Under the pieces are notes generated by a model. That model ran no database searches. It was not told the DNA's origin and saw nothing but the letters and a program-made list of their open reading frames with translations. From positions 2,170,001-2,234,000 of the forward strand of contig NZ_CP047957.1 of NCBI RefSeq assembly GCF_014280035.1: a DNA stretch of 64,000 bases, given 5' to 3'. A program made the translations under genes and the position numbers. Below, piece by piece: positions 48,124-57,939 of the stretch. Each line of letters begins with the position of its first letter. Positions within the stretch are counted from its first letter, which is position 1. The stretch is from Synechococcus sp. A18-25c. Its GTDB lineage: Bacteria > Cyanobacteriota > Cyanobacteriia > PCC-6307 > Cyanobiaceae.

Positions 48124-49557
48124 ATGTCGGTCGCACCCCACGACAGCTGCTCTGCGGTGTCCTTCAGCGACTTGCTGGAGCGAGCGCAACACGCCTGGGC
48201 TCAGCGATCCCTCGAGGATGGAGTGCTGAGCCTGGCGCTGCCAGTGCAAGGCCTCGACCCCCTGCACCAGCTCGTGGATCTGGAAGCTCACGACCCCTTC
48301 CGTTTTCTTTGGGACAGCGCACCGGGCCTTTGCTTAGCGGCAGCAGGACGCTGCCATCACCTGGAACTGTCCAGTGCCAAACGCTTCGAACTGGCGCAGC
48401 GATTCAGTGACGTGACCCTGGGACGGATCCTGGATGGCACGCCGGACGCACCAGCTCAGGCACGCTCTCGCATTCTTCTCGCATTTTCCTTCTTTGAACA
48501 GACCAGCGAGCAGCAACCCCAAGGAGGCATGCCCTCGGTGCAAGCGGTTCTTCCTCGCTGGCAGCTCAGTCGGCATGGGCGCCAGGGGTGGCTGCGCGTG
48601 CATGGAGTGGTGCAACAGGCCAGCGATGTCCGCACGCTCACGGAATCGCTGTGGGTGATGGCAGAACAGTTGCGCTCCCGGCAGCACGCCTGGAGTCCAT
48701 CCATGGACACCGTGAGCGGCAGCATCACCCCTGGAGCCTGGGAGCAGAACTACACACCTGCCCTGGAACGCGGCCTGGAATTGGTCAACAGCGGTGAACT
48801 GCACAAACTGGTCCTGGCGGTGCGCCAGACGGTGAGCCTCACGGAACCCCTCGATCCGCAACCGCTGTTGCAACGGCTCCGTCATCAGCAAGCCGGCAGC
48901 TGCCGCTTCCTGTGGCAAAAAGACGCTCAAGACAGTTTCTTCGGCGCCTCGCCAGAGCGACTGCTAAGCCTTCGCAACGGACAACTGCGCTGCGATGCGC
49001 TCGCTGGCACCGCAGGCCAGAACGACCAGGCGGCCTCGTTGCTTAGTTCAGACAAAGATCGTCGGGAGCACGAACTGGTGGTGCAAGCGATCACCGACCA
49101 CCTCATCGATCGCGGGCTGCAGCCACGACGCCCACGGCGCCCGCAACTGGCTCGCCATGGGCAACTGGTGCATTTGCATACGCCCATCACCACCTCAGCC
49201 CCGGGACAATCCCCGCTCCCCCTGGCCGGCGTGCTGCACCCGACGCCGGCGGTTGCAGGTCTGCCACGGCGTGACGCCATGCGTTGGTTGCGCAGCCTCG
49301 AACCATTCGACCGGCAGGGCTACGCCGCACCGATCGGCTGGATCGATAGTGCGGGGGATGCGGAATTACGCGTTGCGATCCGCTGCGGACATGCCCATGG
49401 CACACAACTCGATCTCACCGCAGGTGCCGGGCTGGTGCGCGGCTCCGTGGCTGACCGTGAACTTCAAGAGGTGGGACTGAAACTCACGGTGCTGGCAGGT
49501 CAACTGGATCTGATGTCAGGGAATCGGCAGGGAGCGCAATCGCCATTGCATCGATGA
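48124..49557 (+). CDS. menF: Isochorismate synthase
   Basis: A 477-residue chorismate-utilising enzyme that makes isochorismate for phylloquinone. Signatures include FGASPERLLSL, LAGTAGQN, the catalytic Glu and His in DRREHELVV, LHPTPAVAG, GYAAPIGWID and GAGLVRGS at the C-terminus. The N-terminal half is poorly conserved, as is normal in the family. The other early enzymes (menD, menB) are not in the window. It ends with a 42-base overlap with the convergent peptidase gene. Confidence 0.93.
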   Translation: MSVAPHDSCSAVSFSDLLERAQHAWAQRSLEDGVLSLALPVQGLDPLHQLVDLEAHDPFRFLWDSAPGLCLAAAGRCHHLELSSAKRFELAQRFSDVTLGRILDGTPDAPAQARSRILLAFSFFEQTSEQQPQGGMPSVQAVLPRWQLSRHGRQGWLRVHGVVQQASDVRTLTESLWVMAEQLRSRQHAWSPSMDTVSGSITPGAWEQNYTPALERGLELVNSGELHKLVLAVRQTVSLTEPLDPQPLLQRLRHQQAGSCRFLWQKDAQDSFFGASPERLLSLRNGQLRCDALAGTAGQNDQAASLLSSDKDRREHELVVQAITDHLIDRGLQPRRPRRPQLARHGQLVHLHTPITTSAPGQSPLPLAGVLHPTPAVAGLPRRDAMRWLRSLEPFDRQGYAAPIGWIDSAGDAELRVAIRCGHAHGTQLDLTAGAGLVRGSVADRELQEVGLKLTVLAGQLDLMSGNRQGAQSPLHR

Positions 49558-51534
49558 CTGGTTCAGGGTCGTTCCAAACGGTTCAGCCCTGCCACCGAGA
49601 TGTTCACTGAGGAAGGCCTCTTGGAGCGCTGTCATCGCCAGCGCATTGCGCGGGTTAGCGAATCCGTGACCTTCATCGGGAAACACCACGAAATCAATCG
49701 GCAGATTCCGTTTCGCCATTGCGGCCGCGATTGCCTCACTCTCACTGAGCTTGACCCTGGGGTCATTGGCGCCATGCCCCAGCAGCAGCGGTCGCTGAAT
49801 CCGTTCCACATGCTGAAGCGGCGAAATGGCATCCAGATCCACTGTCCCCACCCCGATCATCCGCTCGAAATTGATCCGGAGAGATTCCCAGTAAGGAGGG
49901 ATCGAATCAATCAGGGTGCGCAGATTGGACGGACCCACCTCAGCGATGGCGGCGGCGAACAGCTCAGGATCGCGGGTGAGACCAGCCAGCGCGGCATAGC
50001 CCCCGTAGGACGCGCCCATGATCGCGATGCGATCAGGGTCGGCGATCCCCTCATCGATCGCCCAGCGGACGGCATCCACCAGATCGTCCTGCATCGCGGC
50101 GTACCACTCGCCTTCGCCTGCCAGGAGATGCTCCTTCCCGAAGCCGGTGGAGCCGCGGTAATTCACGCTAAGGGCGTGATATCCACGATTCGCCAGCAAC
50201 TGATGGGTGGAGCTGAAACCCCAGAAATCCCGGGCCTGAGGCCCCCCATGCACGAGCAATACCAAGGGCTGGGGCTCCGTTCCTGAAGCCAGCGGTGTGC
50301 GGGTCAGATAAGCCGGCAGCCGCCGACCATCTCTGGCCAGCAGGTCCAGGCTTTCCATTGGGGCCAGCACGTAGGCATCGAGCTTGGGCTGAACGGAGAA
50401 CAACTTGCGGATCTCATCCTGCTCTCGTTCCCAGAGCCAGTACTGAGGCCCCTGACGATCGGAGCCAATGGCCACCAACCAACGACGGCCCTCCAGGTCT
50501 TGATCGACCACCGCAAAGTCGTTGGCCCCTGCCAACTGCCTCAGCCGGGCCAGGTCCGTTTCAACGGAGGGATCCAACACCACCAGGCGAGAGCGAAGAT
50601 CCACTTCCTTCAGGGCGGTGGGAACTCCCGTATCGAGATCACTGAGCGCCACGCCCAGGGCACCGGCTGATGAACGATGCACCACTTCGGGGGTGCAATC
50701 GCTGCCGCAGGTCTCCAGCTGCTCGCGGCTCCAGCGCACCAGGCGCGGCAGATCATCACCGGTGCTGAGAACGCCGTAAAGCCATTGGCCATCACGGCTG
50801 AACCCTCCAGGGCCCGAGCCGGTGATCGTGTCCTCGAAGTTGAACTGCAGAAAAGAGCGCCACTCCGACTCACCGGGCAAGCGCAACTCATGGGCACTAC
50901 CACCATCGGGCAGCAGCTGCGAGCGAATGACGGGGTTCCAGGCGCCATCGATCCACAGGATCGAAACGTCGCGACCATCGTCGGTGGATTGGTAGAGGAG
51001 GCGACGCTCGCCAGTCTCCACATCAATCACATAGGTGTCGTGATAGCGGGGATCACGATCGTTCAAGGCCACGAGCAGCTCTTTGGGGGCTTCCCGATCG
51101 GCCCCAATCCAAACGGCCTTCACCCCCTGGGGTGGCGTGAGGTCCTTGCTCTCACCGGTGCGAGGGTCGATCCGCACCAGAACGGTGTTCTCATCTCCAT
51201 CGCCATCCCGCGATGAAATCAGGAAGCGGCCGTCGGCCGTCCAGTACCCCGGCATCTGAGGACGATCACGCTGCTGGGTGAGCACGCGAGCTGGGGCTTG
51301 GCCATCCAGATCGCGGACCCAGAGATTCAGCACGCCCTGATCCGGGGCCAGATACGCGATCCAGCTCCCATCAGGACTGAGATTGACGCTCATGATTTCC
51401 GGGTTGCCAAACAGCACCTCCCGGGGAATGAGCGGTGGCAACGCACGGGAGCGGACTGCAGAGCCAGCGCTCCAAGCGTTTCCAGCGAAGCCGACCAGAA
51501 ACGCCGCACCCCAGCACAGTCCTCGTTTCAGCAC
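49516..51534 (-). CDS. S9 family serine peptidase (prolyl oligopeptidase type), secreted
   Basis: A 672-residue peptidase with an N-terminal signal peptide (about 1-23, GLCWGAAFLVGFAGNAWSA), an N-terminal beta-propeller (about 40-400) and a C-terminal alpha/beta-hydrolase domain. The catalytic triad is Ser509 in GASYGG, Asp591 in GHGANDPRV and His623 in PDEGHGF. The propeller limits the substrate to short peptides. The GTG start at 51534 is likely. The presence of a signal peptide points to the periplasm, where it could recycle peptides. Confidence 0.92.
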   Translation of the reverse strand: MLKRGLCWGAAFLVGFAGNAWSAGSAVRSRALPPLIPREVLFGNPEIMSVNLSPDGSWIAYLAPDQGVLNLWVRDLDGQAPARVLTQQRDRPQMPGYWTADGRFLISSRDGDGDENTVLVRIDPRTGESKDLTPPQGVKAVWIGADREAPKELLVALNDRDPRYHDTYVIDVETGERRLLYQSTDDGRDVSILWIDGAWNPVIRSQLLPDGGSAHELRLPGESEWRSFLQFNFEDTITGSGPGGFSRDGQWLYGVLSTGDDLPRLVRWSREQLETCGSDCTPEVVHRSSAGALGVALSDLDTGVPTALKEVDLRSRLVVLDPSVETDLARLRQLAGANDFAVVDQDLEGRRWLVAIGSDRQGPQYWLWEREQDEIRKLFSVQPKLDAYVLAPMESLDLLARDGRRLPAYLTRTPLASGTEPQPLVLLVHGGPQARDFWGFSSTHQLLANRGYHALSVNYRGSTGFGKEHLLAGEGEWYAAMQDDLVDAVRWAIDEGIADPDRIAIMGASYGGYAALAGLTRDPELFAAAIAEVGPSNLRTLIDSIPPYWESLRINFERMIGVGTVDLDAISPLQHVERIQRPLLLGHGANDPRVKLSESEAIAAAMAKRNLPIDFVVFPDEGHGFANPRNALAMTALQEAFLSEHLGGRAEPFGTTLNQSSMQWRLRSLPIP

Positions 51535-51570
51535 AGCGTCTTTGTCCGGTCAGCCCTTCATTGTGATCAC

Positions 51571-52494
51571 TCAGATCAGATCACGCAGACGCTCGAGCAC
51601 CTGATCTGCCAAGGGCTGATTCATCAACCGCTCCACCTCGCGAATACCCGTCGGACTGGTGACATTGATCTCGCTCAGCATCCCGCCGATCACATCAATT
51701 CCAACGAAGAACAGGCCTTCGGCACGAAGCGCAGGAGCCAGTGCAGCACAGATCTGATGCTCTCGTGCCGTCAGTTCCGTGGCTTCGGCCTGTCCACCCA
51801 CGGCCAGGTTGCTGCGGAATTCACCGGCGGCCGGCCGGCGGTTGATCGCACCCAGCGGCTCTCCATCCACCAGCAGGATGCGCTTGTCTCCCTCGCTGAC
51901 GGACGGGAGGAAGCACTGCGCCATCACCGGAAGGCGCTCCTGCTCGGTGACCAATTCCAGGAGAGCTTTTAGCCCCGGGGCCTGCGCCGACACGCGGATC
52001 ACACCCAGTCCGGCACGACCGCCCAGGGGCTTCAGCACGATTTCGTTGTGCGTTTCAGCAAAGGCACTGAGCTCTTGGACGCGACCCGAAACCAACGTGG
52101 GAGCCATCCAGCGGCTGAAGCGAAGGGCGCCGAGCTTTTCGTTCCAACTGCGCAAGGAATCGGGGCGATTGAGAACACGCACCCCGGCACGCTCAGCCAC
52201 ATCCAGCAGATGGGTGGCGTAGAGATATGCCTCATCCACGGGCGGGTCTTTGCGCATCCAGATCACCTGGAAGGTGGCCAGGGGAAGACGCTCGCGCTCA
52301 CCAATGCTGATCCATGGGTCCGGTTGAACCGGTGACGCCATGGCCAGCGGTTCATCACCCAGAGCAATCAAATCCGCTGGCGTGCAGGCCCAAACCTCCA
52401 GAGCGGCACGACTCGCGGCCTGCATCAGGGCAGCCGTGGAGTCCTTGAGCGGATTGATGCGATCCAAGGGATCCAGCACGAACAGGTGACGCAT
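51571..52494 (-). CDS. gshB: Glutathione synthetase
   Basis: A 307-residue ATP-grasp ligase that adds glycine to gamma-glutamylcysteine. The N-terminal [16 protein letters not shown] is diagnostic, and the ATP-grasp motifs [33 protein letters not shown] and [13 protein letters not shown] follow. ATG 52494 is preferred over an upstream start at 52500. It lies 35 bases after the glutaredoxin gene, so the two thiol-related genes likely form an operon. Confidence 0.95.
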   Translation of the reverse strand: MRHLFVLDPLDRINPLKDSTAALMQAASRAALEVWACTPADLIALGDEPLAMASPVQPDPWISIGERERLPLATFQVIWMRKDPPVDEAYLYATHLLDVAERAGVRVLNRPDSLRSWNEKLGALRFSRWMAPTLVSGRVQELSAFAETHNEIVLKPLGGRAGLGVIRVSAQAPGLKALLELVTEQERLPVMAQCFLPSVSEGDKRILLVDGEPLGAINRRPAAGEFRSNLAVGGQAEATELTAREHQICAALAPALRAEGLFFVGIDVIGGMLSEINVTSPTGIREVERLMNQPLADQVLERLRDLI

Positions 52495-52529
52495 GAGCAA
52501 CGGTCGTTCAGTGGGATCGAAGAGGGAAC

Positions 52530-52784
52530 TCAGGAGAGAAGCGGATCGAGCTCACCGGCTCGCTCCAGGGCATGCAGATCATCACAACCACCGATGTGGC
52601 GGTCATCGATGAAGATCTGCGGAACACTGCGACGGCCATCGCCCCGGGCAGCCATGGCATCACGACCTGGCTCATCACCATCCACGGAATGCTCGGTGTA
52701 GGCAACACCTTTGCGATCCAGCAGCTGTTTGGCGCGCACGCAGAAGGGGCAGGTGCGCCATGTGTAGATCTCGACGCTCGGCAT
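52530..52784 (-). CDS. grxC: Glutaredoxin
   Basis: An 84-residue dithiol glutaredoxin with the active site CPFC at residues 12-15 and the GSH-binding [18 protein letters not shown] segment (TVP is SVP here). The size and motif fit Grx3/GrxC. ATG 52784 was chosen because the earlier open frame carries no family features. It forms a short operon with gshB and is divergent from prfB, with 103 bases between them. Confidence 0.93.
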   Translation of the reverse strand: MPSVEIYTWRTCPFCVRAKQLLDRKGVAYTEHSVDGDEPGRDAMAARGDGRRSVPQIFIDDRHIGGCDDLHALERAGELDPLLS

Positions 52785-52887
52785 AGGGCCTTCAACGGGG
52801 GACCTGAATCCTATGCAGCACCGGTGGTCAACTCGGAACGCTGCTTTCCGCACTGATAACGTCGCGAGATCCGTCCAACGCACTCCG

Positions 52888-54016
52888 TTGCTCGACCTCA
52901 CCGACTTCAAGCGCGACCTCTCCGAGCTCACTGACCGCCTGGGCAACGCCCAGGACTGTCTTTGACGTTCCTGCACTGAACGCACGCCAACAGGACCTCG
53001 AACAGCTCGCCGCACAACCGGATTTCTGGGACGACCAGCAGAACGCCCAGAAGCAAATGCGTCGCCTCGATGAGGTGAAGGCGCAACTTCAACAGCTCAC
53101 GTCCTGGCAGGGCGCTGTCGGCGATGCCCAGGCCACGCTCGAGCTTTACGACCTGGAGCCTGACGACGACATGCTCGCCGAAGCCCAGGGCGGTTTAGAT
53201 CAGCTGCGCAGGGAGCTGGATCGCTGGGAGCTGGAACGACTGCTCAGCGGCGACTATGACAAAGAGGGAGCCGTGCTCTCGATTAACGCCGGAGCCGGTG
53301 GCACAGATGCTCAGGACTGGGCTCAGATGCTGCTGCGCATGTACACACGCTGGGCTGAGGACCAGGGCATGAAAGTGTCCGTGGACGAACTCAGCGAGGG
53401 GGAGGAAGCGGGAATCAAGAGCGCCACGATTGAAATCGAGGGTCGCTACGCCTATGGCTATCTGCGCAATGAGAAAGGCACCCATCGTCTGGTGCGCATC
53501 TCTCCGTTCAACGCCAACGACAAGCGTCAAACCAGCTTCGCTGGCGTTGAAGTGATGCCCAAGTTGGAAGAGGAAGTCGACATCGACATCCCCGAGAAGG
53601 ATCTGGAAGTCACCACCAGCCGCTCCGGTGGTGCTGGAGGTCAGAACGTAAACAAGGTGGAAACCGCCGTTCGCATCCTGCACATCCCCACAGGACTTGC
53701 GGTGCGCTGCACCCAAGAACGCTCTCAACTGCAGAACAAAGAGAAGGCGATGGCCTTGCTGAAAGCCAAGCTGTTGGTGATCGCCCAGGAACAGCGGGCG
53801 GCTGAAATCGCCGACATCCGCGGCGACATTGTGGAAGCGGCCTGGGGCAACCAGATCCGCAATTACGTGTTCCACCCGTATCAGATGGTCAAGGATCTGC
53901 GCACCCAGGAAGAGACCAACGATGTGCAGGCCGTGATGAATGGCGAGCTGGATCCCTTCATCCAGGCGCTGCTGCGCCAGGGTGTGGACAGTCCAGGACA
54001 CGACGACGAGAGCTGA
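52888..54016 (+). CDS. prfB: Peptide chain release factor 2, expressed by +1 programmed frameshift
   Basis: RF2 recognises UGA and UAA stop codons. The first 25 codons (52888-52962, TTG start, [14 protein letters not shown]...) end at CTT TGA C. Shifting +1 there and skipping T52963 joins them to the 350-codon main frame (52964-54016) to give 375 residues. In this joined numbering the anticodon-like SPF is at 205-207 and GGQ at 250-252, the same numbers as in E. coli RF2, which supports the TTG start and the shift site. An ATG at 52813 would lengthen the N-terminus. The gene is followed by DUF3285, ybeY, dgkA and trpG in a tight run. Confidence 0.92.
52951..52966 (+). promoter_or_regulatory. 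prfB programmed +1 frameshift site
   Basis: The sequence CAGGACTGTCTTTGAC carries the slippery CTT codon (52960-52962), the in-frame TGA (52963-52965) and the C after it that makes the stop weak. The AGGA upstream of CTT can pair with the 16S rRNA tail, as in E. coli, where an SD-like stretch stimulates the shift. In E. coli low RF2 slows termination at this TGA and raises frameshifting, which gives autoregulation. The main frame continues from GAC at 52964. Confidence 0.9.
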
Positions 54017-54018
54017 CC

Positions 54019-54222
54019 ATGAGCGACAAGCCTGAAGCGATCGCCACCCCGCCCGATGCCCCAGCGGCCACCACGCCCCCGCCCAGCTTCGTCAAGCAGG
54101 CGATGCGCAACATGGTGCGCAAGGGCAGCAAGAGCCTGTTTCACTTCGGACTAACCGCAGCCGGGTTCATCGGCTTCATCCTGGTGGTGGCCTGGCTTGG
54201 CAGGCCCACCCTGCCCCAGTGA
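54019..54222 (+). CDS. DUF3285 small membrane protein
   Basis: A 67-residue protein with a Pro/Ala/Thr-rich N-terminus, a short basic stretch (VKQAMRNMVRKGSKS) and one transmembrane helix (about 45-61, FGLTAAGFIGFILVVAW) close to the C-terminus. This matches the cyanobacterial DUF3285 family, whose function is unknown. It starts 2 bases after prfB and overlaps ybeY by four bases, so it lies inside a conserved translation-related operon. Confidence 0.8.
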   Translation: MSDKPEAIATPPDAPAATTPPPSFVKQAMRNMVRKGSKSLFHFGLTAAGFIGFILVVAWLGRPTLPQ

Positions 54223-54848
54223 CATCAGCCTTGACATCAGCACCGCTGCCATCAGCCGATGCCCCCAGATTTGCTCTGGATCTGGCCTTCACACCAGCCG
54301 ACGCAAGCCTGGTGAAGACGACCGCTGGCAGCGCCGCCCATCAACGACTCTGCTGTCGCGAGGTTTGGGACTCCACCCTGCAATTGTGGCTGGGCCACCT
54401 TGCCGAGACCGGTGGCCACTCCGTTCCCAAGCCACTGCTGGACTGCGAAGAGGTGTGCCTTGGCCTGCAGTTCGTCAATGACGAACAGATCGCCGAACTG
54501 AATCAACGCTGGCGCAACAAAGCCAGTGCCACCGATGTTCTCTCTTTTTCGGCGCTGGAAGCCGAGATGCCCCTGGAGGCCGATCTCAGCGTGGAACTCG
54601 GGGACATCATCGTGTCGGTGCCCACTGCGGAACGTCAGGCACTCGAGCAGAACCACAGCCTGGAGCGAGAGCTCTGCTGGCTGGTGAGCCATGGGCTGCT
54701 GCATCTGCTGGGATGGGACCACCCCGACGACGCCTCATTGATGACCATGCTGCAGTGCCAGGAGCAGCTGCTTGCCATGGCCGGTATGGTTCTTTCCCAT
54801 GGTGAGATCGACTGTGAATCAGCAGATGAAATCACTGCTGGACCCTGA
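54219..54848 (+). CDS. ybeY: Endoribonuclease YbeY (rRNA maturation factor)
   Basis: A 209-residue zinc-dependent single-strand endoribonuclease needed for 16S rRNA maturation and ribosome quality control. The signature H3XH5XH is present as His158, His162 and His168 in SHGLLHLLGWDHPDD. ATDVLSF and LGDIIVS are the family strands. It starts with GTG at 54219 and has about 40 extra N-terminal residues. The stop overlaps the start region of dgkA by 20-35 bases. Confidence 0.95.
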   Translation: MTSALTSAPLPSADAPRFALDLAFTPADASLVKTTAGSAAHQRLCCREVWDSTLQLWLGHLAETGGHSVPKPLLDCEEVCLGLQFVNDEQIAELNQRWRNKASATDVLSFSALEAEMPLEADLSVELGDIIVSVPTAERQALEQNHSLERELCWLVSHGLLHLLGWDHPDDASLMTMLQCQEQLLAMAGMVLSHGEIDCESADEITAGP

Positions 54849-55299
54849 AGACGAAACATCGGTGACTGAGGAGATCACCCAACGCGGCACCCGTCGTGCC
54901 CATCACGCCGCCCATCGCGGAGCCTGGAAGATCGCCGGTGACCTGCCCTCCAGCTTCCGCTACGCCGCCCAGGGCCTGGTCTATGGCTTCGTCAGCCAAC
55001 GCAACTTCCGTATCCATGTCTGCATCGGCAGCGTGGTGTTTGGACTGGCGCTTTGGCTAGGGCTGCCCTCCATTCAACTGGCGGTGCTGGTGCTCACGGT
55101 GGCCGCCGTGCTGGTGCTCGAACTGCTGAACACCGCCATCGAGTCAGTGGTGGATCTGGCCATCGGCCGACGGTTCCACCCCCTGGCGAGAATCGCCAAA
55201 GATTGTGCCGCCGGCGCGGTTCTGGTGGCCGCGATCAGCTCCCTGGTGATCGCGCTGCTGCTGCTGCTCCCTCCCCTGCTCACCCGTCTCGGCCTCTAA
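54814..55299 (+). CDS. dgkA: Diacylglycerol kinase
   Basis: A 161-residue integral membrane kinase (undecaprenol/diacylglycerol kinase family). The catalytic region VLELLNTAIESVVDLAIG with the conserved Glu residues and the following KDCAAGAVLVAAI are typical. There are three transmembrane helices after a soluble N-terminal extension of about 50 residues rich in Arg and His (RAHHAAHRGAW). GTG 54814 or ATG 54826 is the start; both overlap ybeY. Confidence 0.9.
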   Translation: MNQQMKSLLDPEDETSVTEEITQRGTRRAHHAAHRGAWKIAGDLPSSFRYAAQGLVYGFVSQRNFRIHVCIGSVVFGLALWLGLPSIQLAVLVLTVAAVLVLELLNTAIESVVDLAIGRRFHPLARIAKDCAAGAVLVAAISSLVIALLLLLPPLLTRLGL

Positions 55300-55302
55300 G
55301 CG

Positions 55303-55911
55303 ATGCTCCTGGTCATCGACAACTACGACAGCTTCACCTTCAACTTGGTGCAGTACTTCGGTGAGCTGGCGGCGCAGCATCCCCTGGCTGCAGAACTGCG
55401 GGTGGAGCGCAACGATGCCCTCTCGGTGGCTGAGATTCGAGACCTGAAGCCAGACGCCATCCTGCTTTCACCAGGCCCCGGCGATCCCGATCAAGCCGGC
55501 ATCTGCCTGCAGGTGCTGAAAGAACTCTCTCCGGAGATCCCCACCCTGGGCGTTTGCCTGGGCCATCAGGCCCTCGCCCAGGCCTACGGCGGTCGGGTGG
55601 TGCGCGCAACCGAGTTGATGCATGGCAAAACCTCACCGGTGATGCACGGAGGCGAAGGGGTGTTCGCCGGATTGCCGCAACCACTCACGGCCACCCGATA
55701 CCACAGTCTGATCGCCGAACGGGAGACCCTCCCGGCCTGCCTGGAAGTCACCGCATGGCTTGAGGACAACACGGTGATGGGACTGCGCCACCGGCAGTAC
55801 CCCCATCTGCAGGGGGTGCAATTCCATCCCGAAAGCGTGCTCACTGAAGCCGGGCACAAGCTGCTGGCCAACTTCTTGCGTCAGGCCGAAGCCCGAGTTC
55901 AACACTGCTAA
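55303..55911 (+). CDS. trpG: Anthranilate/aminodeoxychorismate synthase glutamine amidotransferase
   Basis: A 202-residue class I glutamine amidotransferase that passes ammonia to the TrpE or PabB subunit. The nucleophile is Cys85 in [15 protein letters not shown] and the His-Glu pair is in [27 protein letters not shown] at the start and [13 protein letters not shown] are TrpG/PabA signatures. It follows dgkA by 3 bases. As in most bacteria, one protein may serve both pathways. Confidence 0.94.
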   Translation: MLLVIDNYDSFTFNLVQYFGELAAQHPLAAELRVERNDALSVAEIRDLKPDAILLSPGPGDPDQAGICLQVLKELSPEIPTLGVCLGHQALAQAYGGRVVRATELMHGKTSPVMHGGEGVFAGLPQPLTATRYHSLIAERETLPACLEVTAWLEDNTVMGLRHRQYPHLQGVQFHPESVLTEAGHKLLANFLRQAEARVQHC

Positions 55912-55937
55912 CTTCCTGGGCCAACGGCCTCTCCTCC

Positions 55938-56681
55938 ATGACTCTCCTTCCGCAGCGCCAGGGGCATGGACGCACCGCAAGCGCTCTCGCCGCCGGATTG
56001 GCACTGGGCGCACTGGTGGGAGTCCCCAGTCACGCCGCTGGGGTGTCCATCACCAGCTACGGCCACAGCGCCCTGTTGATTCGTGGAGGCGGCCAGTCGG
56101 TGCTGGTCAATCCCTTCCGGGCCGTGGGTTGCGCCAAAGGCCTGGCCGAGCCGCGCGTCAGTGCCTCGGTCACGCTGGTCAGTTCAGAACTACCCGATGA
56201 GGGAGCCCGCCTCGGAGGTGGCATTTACTTGTCACAGCCAGGCTCCTATCGCGTGGGCGGCCTGGATCTGGAAGGTTTCGCCGCTCCCCATGATCGCGTG
56301 GGCGGACGCCGCTTCGGAGATGCCACCATCTGGCGCTGGCAACAAGGCGGCCTGAACTTCGCCCACCTAGGCGGAACAGCAGCTCCCTTGAGTGGAGAAG
56401 ACAAGGTGCTGATCGGCCGGCCGGATGTGTTGATCCTCGGCGTGGGAGGCGGCGGCAAGGTTTACAACGGCGAAGAGGCCGCTGAGGTGGTGCGTCAACT
56501 CAACCCCCGGCGAGTGATTCCTGTTCAGTACGTCAGCGGCGACGCCCCAGCGGGATGCGACCAGGGTGGCGTTCAGCCGTTTCTGGATGCAGTGCGTGGC
56601 GCCGAAGTCCGCCGCGTAGGACCGAGCCTGACCCTTCCTGGCACTCTGGGAGACGGCACGATCATTGACGTAATGCGCTGA
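55938..56681 (+). CDS. Secreted MBL-fold (UlaG-like) protein with lost metal motif
   Basis: A 247-residue protein with a signal-like N-terminus (basic QRQGHGR then SALAAGLALGALVGVPSHA, cleavage near residue 33). The body resembles COG2220 metallo-beta-lactamase-fold proteins (ITSYGHSALLIRGGGQSVLVNPF, LNFAHLGGTAAPLS). The usual HxHxDH metal motif is replaced by VSSELPDEGA, so hydrolase activity is doubtful. The gene follows trpG by 26 bases and is convergent with hisC, 7 bases apart. Confidence 0.75.
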   Translation: MTLLPQRQGHGRTASALAAGLALGALVGVPSHAAGVSITSYGHSALLIRGGGQSVLVNPFRAVGCAKGLAEPRVSASVTLVSSELPDEGARLGGGIYLSQPGSYRVGGLDLEGFAAPHDRVGGRRFGDATIWRWQQGGLNFAHLGGTAAPLSGEDKVLIGRPDVLILGVGGGGKVYNGEEAAEVVRQLNPRRVIPVQYVSGDAPAGCDQGGVQPFLDAVRGAEVRRVGPSLTLPGTLGDGTIIDVMR

Positions 56682-56688
56682 GCGTCAC

Positions 56689-57798
56689 TCAACCCTCGAG
56701 CTGCGCGTAGATCGCCCAGAAACGCTGCATCTGCTCGAGGGTGCCGATGCTCACTCGCAACGCACCATCAATCTGCGGCTTGCCGGCCATGGAACGCACC
56801 AGGATGCCAGCACTGCGCAGCTGCTGCTCCACCTCTTCGGCCGATCGCCGCGGCCAGACCAGCAAGTAGTTACCACCATCGCAATGGAAGACGGCACCAG
56901 ATTGCGTTAGTTGCGTTACGAGATAATCACGTGCTCGTACCACTTCGGCCACATAGTGGTCGGTGTAGACCTGATCGCCCAGAGCCGCGAACGCCGCCGT
57001 CACCGCCAGGCTGTTCACGTCATAGGGACCGGTGACACGGCTGATCCGATCGATCACCTCCGCGGAACCGATAGCAAATCCCATGCGCAGGCCTGCCAGC
57101 CCGGCGGTCTTAGCCAAGGAGCGCAGCACCAGCAGATTGGCGTGGACGGTGAAGTCCACATGGGGCAGCACACTGTCACCCGTGAACGCCTCATAGAGCT
57201 CATCCACCACCACCAAGGTTCCTGGCGCCGCCGTGGCCAACTCCAGCACCTGTTCCGCTGGAATACGCGTGCCCGTGGGGTTGTTGGGGTTGCAGAGCAT
57301 CAAGATCTTTGGCCTGCGCTGTAAAGCTGATCGCATTGCCTCCAGCGGAAAACGGAACCCCGGAAGTTCATGGGGCAGGGCCTCGATGGCCATCCCCTGC
57401 ATGCCCGCACACGGGGCGTAGTACCCAAACGTGGGACTGGTGGTAAGCAGGGTGTCACCCGCCGCTCCATAGGCATGGATCACTGCATGAATCGCGGCAT
57501 CCACACCGTTGAAGAGCCCCACCTGGTCGATGACCAGAGGATGAGCGAGGCCGGCCGGAGAGGCCTGCAGGTTGGCAATCAAGGCCTCACGCAATCCGTC
57601 GTATTCCGGATAGACCGCAACCTGATCAGCTGGGTAAGAGCGAATCGCCTCGGTGACCGCCGGACTGGGACCAATGGTGTTCTCGTTGAAGTCGAGCCGC
57701 AGCAGACCCCGCCGCCCCTCCAGAGGGGCGCTGTAACCCCGAAGCCGTTCCACATCGGGACGGGCCTCGGGCGCGGGGATCGGGTCAGGCATGGCCAT
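56689..57798 (-). CDS. hisC: Histidinol-phosphate aminotransferase
   Basis: A 369-residue PLP-dependent aminotransferase. Substrate and cofactor residues are in NPNNPTGT (about 169-176), VVDELYEAF and LRSLAKTAGLAGLRMG with the PLP lysine. The N-terminal LRLDFNENTIGPSPAV contains the family ENxxG motif. ATG 57798 is used; ATG 57792 is next. HisC-like enzymes may also act on other 2-oxo acids, so histidine synthesis is the default reading. It is divergent from selO by 141 bases. Confidence 0.88.
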   Translation of the reverse strand: MAMPDPIPAPEARPDVERLRGYSAPLEGRRGLLRLDFNENTIGPSPAVTEAIRSYPADQVAVYPEYDGLREALIANLQASPAGLAHPLVIDQVGLFNGVDAAIHAVIHAYGAAGDTLLTTSPTFGYYAPCAGMQGMAIEALPHELPGFRFPLEAMRSALQRRPKILMLCNPNNPTGTRIPAEQVLELATAAPGTLVVVDELYEAFTGDSVLPHVDFTVHANLLVLRSLAKTAGLAGLRMGFAIGSAEVIDRISRVTGPYDVNSLAVTAAFAALGDQVYTDHYVAEVVRARDYLVTQLTQSGAVFHCDGGNYLLVWPRRSAEEVEQQLRSAGILVRSMAGKPQIDGALRVSIGTLEQMQRFWAIYAQLEG

Positions 57799-57939
57799 CA
57801 GCGATGAATCGGATCTCCTGGAGGGTGGGACTGAGGCAAGGAGGTGGGATGATCCATCCCAAGCTATTCACAGCCGCCCAACTGGGCGCCGCATCGGCCT
57901 CTACCCACCGATGATGCAAACACTGCAGCCAATGGCCGG

